In this document: positions 1 through 4,910 of the stretch, piece after piece
Numbering within the stretch: the first letter of the stretch is position 1
Layout: each line of letters begins with the position of its first letter
NCBI GenBank assembly: GCA_050288085.1
Contig: JBNKDD010000324.1
Coordinates: 1-6,231 of the forward strand
Reading direction: 5' to 3'
From: JBNKDD01 sp050288085
GTDB lineage: Bacteria > Chloroflexota > Anaerolineae > Aggregatilineales > UBA3940
DNA: 6,231 bases
Position numbers and translations under genes: made by a program
Notes under the pieces: model-generated
What the model was told of the DNA's origin: nothing
Database searches by the model: none
Seen by the model: the letters and a program-made list of their open reading frames with translations, nothing else

Positions 1-9
1 AGGTTGCAC

Positions 10-36
10 GGGGGGTCAGGGACTTCCCTACCCCCC
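10..36 (-). terminator. GC-rich hairpin overlapping the HD-gene stop codon
   Basis: Bases 10-16 (GGGGGGT) pair with 30-36 (ACCCCCC), and 18-21 (AGGG) pair with 26-29 (CCCT). C17 is bulged and ACTT forms the loop, giving about 11 base pairs, mostly G-C. The stop codon of the HD gene (28-30) lies inside the stem, so the hairpin encodes the terminal Gly-Gly and the stop. On the minus strand the sequence after the stem is GTGCAACCT, which has no U-tract, so it is not a canonical intrinsic terminator. It may pause or terminate RNA polymerase, or protect a 3' end. The structure is seen directly; the role is inferred. Confidence 0.4.
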
Positions 37-663
37 ACCCCGGTAGCGCTTACGAGCCACTTCGGACACCCGATCCAGGGAACCCGCGGCCTCAATTTTT
101 TTCATCGAGTCCAGGTCAACCTGATCCTTAAACTGCCTGATGTAGGGGTCAAAGTCAAACAATTCATTTCTAACATAGGGTTGGTAATCAAAATCCTGCT
201 GTGACCAGGTGCGGATGTCGGCAATATTGTGCTGGATGATCGCCTCAACCTTATCGATAGCGACGGCGACTCTGGCCTCCGGCGTGGAGCACACTTCGAA
301 CTCTTCCCACAGATCGATGATCTCCCGTCGCATTTCCTCCGGGAGCCCCTGTGTCAGTTTAACGAGTGCATCATGTTCTTTCTGATAAACCTCTTCTTCG
401 GCCATCTCCAATTTGTCAAAGGCCGGGATATCACCCGCGATCACCTCAACCAGATCGTGGACGATCAGCATCTTGAGCACCCGGAGTTGATCCACCTCGA
501 TCTCTATCTCGTGGAACAACAAAGTCGCCAGGAGACACAACATCCAGGTGTGCTCCGCGACACTTTCCTGCCGCTCCGCGCTGCTGGTATAGGAATGTCG
601 TCCTAATGTTTTCAGCTTTTCCGCATAGGCCACAAAGTTCAAAATGATGCTTGGATGTGTCAT
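28..663 (-). CDS. HD-domain phosphohydrolase, 5'-deoxynucleotidase (YfbR/HDDC2-like)
   Basis: A 211-residue cytosolic protein of the HD superfamily. Members of the YfbR/HDDC2 group are metal-dependent and remove phosphate from deoxynucleoside 5'-monophosphates, helping to balance dNTP pools. The visible metal and catalytic set is His38 in SVAEHTW, His69-Asp70 in IVHDLVE, Glu73, Asp78 in GDIP, and Asp137 in AIDKVEA. The order and spacing match the family, and the length is typical. Arg22 sits where the family has a conserved Arg, but His23 follows it where E. coli YfbR has Trp19, a residue linked to deoxyribose preference, so substrate specificity is open. The ATG at 663 is the only sensible start: an in-frame TAA lies three codons upstream. 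A GGTGAG at 675-680 is a Shine-Dalgarno candidate with a rather long 11-nt spacer. The gene lies 117 bp downstream of a same-strand membrane-protein gene and may have its own promoter. The family is well supported; the exact substrate is not. Confidence 0.88.
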   Translation of the reverse strand: MTHPSIILNFVAYAEKLKTLGRHSYTSSAERQESVAEHTWMLCLLATLLFHEIEIEVDQLRVLKMLIVHDLVEVIAGDIPAFDKLEMAEEEVYQKEHDALVKLTQGLPEEMRREIIDLWEEFEVCSTPEARVAVAIDKVEAIIQHNIADIRTWSQQDFDYQPYVRNELFDFDPYIRQFKDQVDLDSMKKIEAAGSLDRVSEVARKRYRGGG

Positions 664-723
664 AATGTGTTATTCTCACCCCGCTAAATTGATCCAAAAA
701 TTGTTTTCGTCTGTAAGGTCAAT

Positions 724-739
724 ATCCAAACCTTTGGAT
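724..739. promoter_or_regulatory. 16-bp palindrome, possible operator
   Basis: The arms ATCCAAA and TTTGGAT flank a central CC, giving 7 perfect base pairs either side. A further ATCCAAA copy lies at 692-698, exactly 32 bp (about three helical turns) away in the same orientation. Both sit between the candidate -10 at 766-771 and the HD-gene start. No U-run follows the palindrome on the minus strand, so it is not an intrinsic terminator. A DNA-binding site is possible, but no regulator is identified. Confidence 0.3.
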
Positions 740-765
740 TGCCTCGCCCTCCCCCATAGTCAGAC

Positions 766-771
766 ATTATA
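766..771 (-). promoter_or_regulatory. Candidate -10 box for the HD gene
   Basis: Reading the minus strand gives a perfect TATAAT, starting ten bases after the stop codon of the upstream membrane-protein gene. At 16-18 bp upstream there is no recognisable TTGACA (GTAAGG lies at 17 bp), and no TG extension precedes the box. If real, transcription would start near 759 and leave a leader of about 95 nt that includes the palindrome at 724-739. The -10 match is seen; promoter activity is inferred. Confidence 0.35.
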
Positions 772-780
772 TCCCGTTCA

Positions 781-1524
781 TTAAAGCACCTTACGCCGAC
801 GCCCAAAAGCGATCCCCAACAGCCCCAGGATAAACACAAACGGCGAACCGATCATACACGCAATCCCGCCGATAAAGGCCGCCCTCGCCCCTGTCCGGAT
901 ATGCTCGACAAGCTGCACCTTATCACCGGCAAATAAGCGATCAGGCGTAACATCACCGGTTGAAGCTTTCTGCCCGACAACCGTTACCAAGTCGCCATCT
1001 TTGAAGCCCTGCCATTGCAGCGCCCCCTCAGCTAAATACTGCCCACTGCTGCTGTCTGTCGCTTTTTCTACACCTGTACCATCCTGGTAGCTCTCATGTA
1101 AATTAATGCCATCCAGACGAGCGCTGTTATTAGAGAGAGTGTGAATCTGCTCCCCTGCCACATTAAGGATCAGAGCAGGTACTACTCGCTCAACGAGTCC
1201 CCACGAACCCTCATAATCGTCATCCTGATCCGAGGGCGGATCGACCTTCCACTCTTTCAGCGTATAGGCAACAAAGCCGTCATCGGTCAGCGCGTCATTC
1301 CCGGCCAGAATCCCCGTCACAACGATCTCTTCACCAACAGCAGCGTTAGCAACACCGTTTGCACTAAGCACCGGCAGTTTTTCAATCCGACGCCACTCAA
1401 GTGCCTGCTGCGGCGCGATCACGAAGGCCAGCACGCCCCCGCATACAAACATCAGGACAGTGCCAATCGCCAACCCGATCACCGCCTGGATTCGTTCTCT
1501 TATGGCTCCGAAGAAAATATTCAT
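781..1524 (-). CDS. Two-helix membrane protein with a GIDE/MULAN-like loop domain
   Basis: A 247-residue protein of uncertain function. A basic N-terminus (RER) precedes helix 1 (about residues 14-36). A soluble domain follows (about 40-210), then helix 2 (about 215-240), ending in GRRRK. Positive charge at both ends puts the termini in the cytoplasm and the loop outside. Three elements recall the GIDE domain of MULAN-type proteins, which bacteria also have: VGEEIVVTGIL (63-73), an aromatic stretch near 84-92, and the late AEGALQW...GDLVTVVGQ (166-185). This is a loose match by eye, and no RING is present. The open frame extends upstream to 1620, but that part runs through the thioredoxin terminator (its FFFF comes from the T-run), so the ATG at 1524 is chosen. 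The Shine-Dalgarno directly before this ATG is weak; a better one serves a five-codon leader frame that overlaps it. The membrane topology is confident; the domain call is tentative. Confidence 0.75.
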   Translation of the reverse strand: MNIFFGAIRERIQAVIGLAIGTVLMFVCGGVLAFVIAPQQALEWRRIEKLPVLSANGVANAAVGEEIVVTGILAGNDALTDDGFVAYTLKEWKVDPPSDQDDDYEGSWGLVERVVPALILNVAGEQIHTLSNNSARLDGINLHESYQDGTGVEKATDSSSGQYLAEGALQWQGFKDGDLVTVVGQKASTGDVTPDRLFAGDKVQLVEHIRTGARAAFIGGIACMIGSPFVFILGLLGIAFGRRRKVL

Positions 1525-1538
1525 TGATCCATTCTCAT
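1521..1538 (-). other. Possible five-codon leader frame overlapping the next start
   Basis: On the minus strand an ATG at 1538 opens a frame reading M-R-M-D-Q-stop. Its TGA (1521-1523) overlaps the ATG of the membrane-protein gene (1522-1524) in an ATGA arrangement. An AGGGA lies at 1544-1548, five bases before the leader ATG, which is better Shine-Dalgarno placement than the main start has. This would allow translation coupling, in which ribosomes ending the leader restart on the main gene. It could equally be chance in so short a sequence. Confidence 0.25.
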
Positions 1539-1575
1539 GTAAATCCCTAAGTGCGTGAATATCATTATCATAGTC

Positions 1576-1610
1576 AAAAAAGAAAAAGCCACCAGAGTCA
1601 TTCTGGTGGC
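1576..1610 (-). terminator. Intrinsic (Rho-independent) terminator after thioredoxin
   Basis: A perfect 9-bp stem (GCCACCAGA at 1588-1596 with TCTGGTGGC at 1602-1610) closes a five-base loop. On the minus strand it is followed directly by TTTTTCTTTTTT (1587-1576). The stem begins 27 nt after the thioredoxin stop codon. On the plus strand the run of A precedes the stem and no T-run follows, so the terminator works in the thioredoxin direction only. It isolates thioredoxin from the membrane-protein gene downstream. Confidence 0.93.
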
Positions 1611-1637
1611 CGTAGAGCACAATCTTCTGTGCAGGGT

Positions 1638-1961
1638 TTAGATGTGCGGCTCCAGCTTTTCAAGCAGGCGCTCTTTGGGCATAAAGCCCGTGATCCGCTC
1701 GACGATCTCGCCGCCCTTGAACAGGATCAGCGTGGGAATACCCATCACGCCGTAAGCCATCATCGTATTAGGATTCTCATCAGCATCAAGCTTGGCAACC
1801 TTTAAGCTGCCTTCATACTCTTCAGCCAGTTCGTGGACAATCGGGGCGATCATCTTACACGGAGCACACCACTCTGCCCAAAAGTCTACCAATACGGCTT
1901 CGTCGGAATCGAGCACATCGCTCTCAAAACTTGCGTCTGTTACCTCAAATGGTTCTGACAT
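1638..1961 (-). CDS. trxA: Thioredoxin
   Basis: A 107-residue single-domain thioredoxin, a cytosolic dithiol oxidoreductase that reduces disulfides in proteins such as ribonucleotide reductase and is itself recycled by thioredoxin reductase. The family hallmarks are all present: the buried Asp26 (VDFWAEW), the active site WCAPC (Cys32 and Cys35), Lys36, the DADENP stretch (59-64) and the cis-Pro76 in GIPT. The length is standard, with no signal peptide or extra domain. The active site carries Ala where classical TrxA has Gly (WCGPC), a natural variant seen in some phyla. The ATG at 1961 is preceded by GGAG (1970-1973) with an 8-nt spacer. The gene appears monocistronic: a candidate promoter lies at 2056-2085 and a strong terminator directly downstream. 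It is divergent from the ATP-grasp gene, and no functional link to that gene is evident. Confidence 0.95.
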   Translation of the reverse strand: MSEPFEVTDASFESDVLDSDEAVLVDFWAEWCAPCKMIAPIVHELAEEYEGSLKVAKLDADENPNTMMAYGVMGIPTLILFKGGEIVERITGFMPKERLLEKLEPHI

Positions 1962-1997
1962 CTCTGGATCTCCGTCCGTCTAATAATTTATTTCAAA

Positions 1998-2010
1998 GCA
2001 CAATCTGTGC
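1998..2010. repeat. Short palindrome in the thioredoxin leader
   Basis: GCACA-ATC-TGTGC, with 5-bp arms and a 3-bp centre, lies about 37 bp upstream of the thioredoxin start and downstream of its candidate promoter. It could be a small protein-binding site or a weak RNA hairpin. Arms this short can arise by chance. Confidence 0.2.
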
Positions 2011-2055
2011 AGCCTATTGACGCGCTAGATCTCACCATCCTTACCGGACAGACAG

Positions 2056-2085
2056 ATACTACCATGCCGAACATCTTCAAAGCAA
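2056..2085 (-). promoter_or_regulatory. Candidate thioredoxin promoter (extended -10)
   Basis: Reading the minus strand, TGGTAGTAT (2064-2056) matches an extended -10 (TGn plus four of six bases of TATAAT). A TTGCTT at 2085-2080 sits 18 bp upstream as a partial -35. A start near 2049 would give a leader of about 88 nt. This is a sequence match only. Confidence 0.4.
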
Positions 2086-2139
2086 GACTTCTTATGGCGA
2101 TCTTATGCAAAGATGATTAGCTGTCCTCCGACAAGAGCA

Positions 2140-2148
2140 TGGTAAAAT
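2140..2148 (+). promoter_or_regulatory. Candidate promoter of the ATP-grasp gene (extended -10)
   Basis: TGGTAAAAT is an extended -10 (TGn followed by five of six bases of TATAAT). No good -35 is seen 16-18 bp upstream, which is common for extended -10 promoters. A start near 2155 gives a leader of about 28 nt before the ATG at 2183. The core GCATGGTA (2137-2144) is the exact mirror of TACCATGC at 2060-2067 in the divergent promoter. Confidence 0.45.
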
Positions 2149-2182
2149 CAGGTTAACTCTGTAGCAATAAGGCAGTGATACC

Positions 2183-4522
2183 ATGATTTTCGACTCAAAA
2201 GCCATGCCAAAGGTGCTCCAGCTTTACCTGGAGATCAGCCAATACCCCATCCTGGCGAAGCGAATCCGCCAGCGCATGCGGGAAGAAATCTTTGCGCGGG
2301 GGGTCGTCAGCCCGCAGGTTTTCGAGGATGAAGTCCGCAAGCTGGCGACACACTCGCAGCGCCACGAGGGCCTGATCGATCCCCTGGTTCAGGAGCCGGA
2401 AGATATCTGGCAAGAACGCATGGATCGTATCCGCGATTCTCACACCGACTTCTATTTCGCCTACAACCTACCGCACGACCTGTTCCGGCAAATTGTCCAG
2501 GAGCTTGTCCAACAGCGCAGCCCCGATCACCAGGTGATCCTGTCGTTTAACCCCGAAATGGCCCCCTGGGATTTGCTGATGGCCCAGGGTGTAGCCTACG
2601 AAAATTATCCCCCCGAACGGCGCGGCGAGGTCGAACATCACCTGCGGGAGATTCGGGTGGTGCTGATCAAGGCCATGATGTCCGATCAACTATCGTTGGT
2701 TCGGGTCGCCCGGAAATATTTCACCATCAGTGACCTGCAAACCATCCGCTCCCGGCGCATCGGGCGAGGCAAGATCGGGGGTAAAGCAGCGGGCATGCTG
2801 CTGGCCTATAAGATATTGCAGCATGAAGGCAGAGCCTGCGGCCTGGACGTGGAACGCTGCCTGACCATCCCCGAATCGTGGTATCTGGCTTCGGATGTCT
2901 ACTACGATTTCCACACCAGCAACGACTTATTCCGGTTCATGAACCAGAAGTACAAGCAAACCAGCCAGATGTTTGCCGACTACCCCAAAGCCTACAAAGC
3001 TTATCTAGACAGCCATCTCCCGGAATATGTCCAGCACCAGCTCGCCGAACTGCTGGAGGAGATCGGCAAATCGCCGCTGATCGTGCGGTCGTCGAGCCTG
3101 CTGGAAGACAACTTCGATACCTCATTTGCCGGGAAGTATGACAGCTTCTTCCTGCCCAACCAGGGCACACCGGAAGAAAATCTAAACGACCTGTTGAACG
3201 CAATCGTCCGGGTGTACGCCAGCGTGATCCGGCCCGAAGCTCTGATCTACCGCGAACAGATGGGCCTGACCGACTACGACGAGCGGATGGCCGTCCTGAT
3301 TCAGAAGGTAGAAGGCCAGCAGCACGGGCGCTACTTCTTCCCGGATTTTGCCGGGGTGGGCTTCAGTTACAACCCCTACCGCTGGAATGAACGCATCCGC
3401 CCTGAAGACGGCCTGCTGCGGATGGTGGCCGGACTGGGAACCCGCGCCGTTGACCGGGTCGGGCGGGACTACCCGCGCATGGTCGCCCTGAGCCACCCTA
3501 CCCTCCGACCGGAGCGCGGCCCGCACATGCTGCGCCAATATTCACAGCACCGGCTCGATGTAATCGACCTGGATGAGAACGTAGTCAAGACACTGCCCGC
3601 CACCGAGATTCTGAATATCAGCTACCCGGCGCTGGGATCAGTCGCCTCGCTCGACCGGGGCGACTTCATCCAGCCCATGAACAGCCGTCCGCTCTCCCTC
3701 GATTCGGAGGAATTGATCATCACCTTTGACCGGCTGCTGGCCGACAAGCAGTTTATCCAACTGGTTACCGATGTACTCGGCATCCTGCAAGAAGCTTATG
3801 GCCGACCGGTAGACATTGAATTTGCCGGTCAGGTGATAACCGCCTACCCCAAACAGGATGTCCATTTCTCATTGGTGCAGTGCCGTCCATTGAGCCAGCG
3901 CCAGGACAGCCGGGTGATAGACCTGCCCAAGAACATCCCCACCGAGGATAAGCTGTTTACTGCTAACCGGCAGATTCCTCACGGGGCCGTTGAGGGGATT
4001 CAATACGTGGTGTATGTCGATCCGCACGCTTACGACCGCATCCCCGACCCGGAACTGCGGATCGAACTTGGCCAGGTAGTCAGCCGTATCAACCAGGCTT
4101 TTGAGAAAAAATCCTACATCCTGATGGGGCCGGGCCGCTGGGGGACATCCAATATTCAACTGGGCGTCAAAGTGACCTACGCCGATATCTATAACACCGC
4201 CATGCTGGTCGAGGTCGCCTACTTTGGCGAAGGGGGAACCAGGCCCGAAATTTCCTACGGCACGCACTTTTTCCAGGATCTGGTCGAAGCCAATATCTAT
4301 CCGCTGCCCCTCTACCCCGACGACCCAACTATTATCTATAATGAAGACTTCTTCGCTGAGGCAGCCAACCAGCTTTCGACACTGCTCCCGGAAGACGCCC
4401 GCTTTGAGCCATACATCAAAGTGATCGACATCCCGGCAGCCACCGGTGGCCGGACCTTAACTATCATCATGAACAGTGAGGAAGAAAGGGCTATTGCCTA
4501 TTTCACCGATCAGAAGCTATAG
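2183..4522 (+). CDS. Orphan PEP/pyruvate-binding (PPDK N-terminal, ATP-grasp) protein
   Basis: A 779-residue soluble protein. Residues about 1-185 are helical and match nothing I recognise. Residues about 194-575 form the ATP-binding fold shared by PEP synthase, pyruvate phosphate dikinase and rifampin phosphotransferase: GRGKIGGKAAG (194-204), IVRSSSLLEDN (300-310), SFAGKYDS (314-321), GLGTRAVDR (417-425), and the closing DIEFA (544-548) with QCRPL (566-570). In dikinases these hold ATP and pass its phosphate to a histidine on a swivel domain. Neither that histidine domain nor the PEP/pyruvate barrel is present. Residues about 590-779 instead form a module with ILMGPGRWGTS (646-656) and SYGTHFFQDL (691-700), a pairing I recall from uncharacterised relatives. 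The protein probably binds or splits ATP, but its acceptor is unknown, and calling it PEP synthase would be wrong. The ATG at 2183 has only a weak AAGG (2169-2172) upstream; Met8 is an alternative start. A small membrane-protein gene follows 66 bp downstream. Confidence 0.88.
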   Translation: MIFDSKAMPKVLQLYLEISQYPILAKRIRQRMREEIFARGVVSPQVFEDEVRKLATHSQRHEGLIDPLVQEPEDIWQERMDRIRDSHTDFYFAYNLPHDLFRQIVQELVQQRSPDHQVILSFNPEMAPWDLLMAQGVAYENYPPERRGEVEHHLREIRVVLIKAMMSDQLSLVRVARKYFTISDLQTIRSRRIGRGKIGGKAAGMLLAYKILQHEGRACGLDVERCLTIPESWYLASDVYYDFHTSNDLFRFMNQKYKQTSQMFADYPKAYKAYLDSHLPEYVQHQLAELLEEIGKSPLIVRSSSLLEDNFDTSFAGKYDSFFLPNQGTPEENLNDLLNAIVRVYASVIRPEALIYREQMGLTDYDERMAVLIQKVEGQQHGRYFFPDFAGVGFSYNPYRWNERIRPEDGLLRMVAGLGTRAVDRVGRDYPRMVALSHPTLRPERGPHMLRQYSQHRLDVIDLDENVVKTLPATEILNISYPALGSVASLDRGDFIQPMNSRPLSLDSEELIITFDRLLADKQFIQLVTDVLGILQEAYGRPVDIEFAGQVITAYPKQDVHFSLVQCRPLSQRQDSRVIDLPKNIPTEDKLFTANRQIPHGAVEGIQYVVYVDPHAYDRIPDPELRIELGQVVSRINQAFEKKSYILMGPGRWGTSNIQLGVKVTYADIYNTAMLVEVAYFGEGGTRPEISYGTHFFQDLVEANIYPLPLYPDDPTIIYNEDFFAEAANQLSTLLPEDARFEPYIKVIDIPAATGGRTLTIIMNSEEERAIAYFTDQKL

Positions 4523-4577
4523 TGGTTCTTATGTATCATGATCATGTCTCAAGCCTGGCCGATTTATATCACAAATT

Positions 4578-4583
4578 GAGGTG
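4578..4583 (+). promoter_or_regulatory. Shine-Dalgarno that fixes a TTG start
   Basis: GAGGTG lies five bases before the TTG at 4589. It is the strongest ribosome-binding site on the plus strand here and selects a non-ATG start for the small membrane protein. No ATG or GTG in this frame lies near enough to compete. Confidence 0.7.
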
Positions 4584-4588
4584 CTTCG

Positions 4589-4906
4589 TTGAAAGATTTA
4601 CGTGAACGTTTTGTCCGGATAAAATTATCCACCGCCGTCCGGGTGGTATTGCTGATCATCGCCCTGATCATAACCGTAATAGGCTGGTCTAAAGCCAACG
4701 ATTTCGGCGTCCCTCCCATTATGGTGGCCGTCTACTCGGCTGTCGCAGCGACAATCTTCATTGTCATCGGGGTGATGTCCTTGCGCCACAAGGAACGTCT
4801 CCAACGTATTCTTGGCGTGGCAGCATTTGTCGCCGCCGGATACCTGATTTTTATGGCATATATTTTCTACAACATTCTGCGGAGCACACCAACCCTCGAA
4901 CCCTGA
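4589..4906 (+). CDS. Small three-helix membrane protein, function unknown
   Basis: A 105-residue protein I do not recognise. A basic, amphipathic N-terminus (KDLRERFVRIK) leads into helix 1 (about residues 15-33). A short loop with Asn-Asp and Pro-Pro follows, then helix 2 (about 45-65), a strongly basic loop RHKERLQR (66-73), helix 3 (about 74-96) and a short polar tail. The charge pattern predicts the N-terminus and the second loop inside, and the C-terminus outside. There are no conserved catalytic-looking residues and no cysteines. It starts at TTG with a good Shine-Dalgarno. It lies 66 bp after the ATP-grasp gene with no terminator between them, so the two are probably co-transcribed. 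Its stop is 4 bp from the stop of the converging glycosyltransferase. Hydrophobicity and translation signals make the gene credible; a role with the ATP-grasp protein is inferred from position only. Confidence 0.75.
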   Translation: MKDLRERFVRIKLSTAVRVVLLIIALIITVIGWSKANDFGVPPIMVAVYSAVAATIFIVIGVMSLRHKERLQRILGVAAFVAAGYLIFMAYIFYNILRSTPTLEP

Positions 4907-4910
4907 GCGG

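Noticed and set aside
229..606. Plus-strand open frame of 125 codons
   Set aside because: It lies wholly antisense to the HD-domain gene, whose motifs are clear; the translation has no recognisable domain.
446..697. Minus-strand open frame of 83 codons at the 5' end of the HD gene
   Set aside because: It overlaps the real gene in another frame and has a low-complexity Gly/Arg/Asp end.
1141..1527. Plus-strand open frame of 128 codons
   Set aside because: Antisense shadow of the membrane-protein gene; no family resemblance and no ribosome-binding site noted.
2100..2114. ATCTT/AAGAT inverted repeat and a CTTATG direct repeat (2091-2096, 2102-2107)
   Set aside because: Arms of only five or six bases in AT-rich intergenic DNA; no further copies and no link to the promoter boxes.
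3182..3538. Minus-strand open frame of 118 codons inside the ATP-grasp gene
   Set aside because: The sense protein carries conserved motifs through this stretch, so the antisense frame is a by-product of GC-rich codon use.
2183..4522. Calling the 779-residue protein PEP synthase or pyruvate phosphate dikinase
   Set aside because: The swivel phosphohistidine domain and the PEP/pyruvate-binding barrel needed for either reaction are missing.
4537..4546. CATGATCATG palindrome between the ATP-grasp and membrane-protein genes as a terminator
   Set aside because: It is fully self-complementary with no loop and has no U-tract; a 10-bp AT-mixed palindrome can occur by chance.
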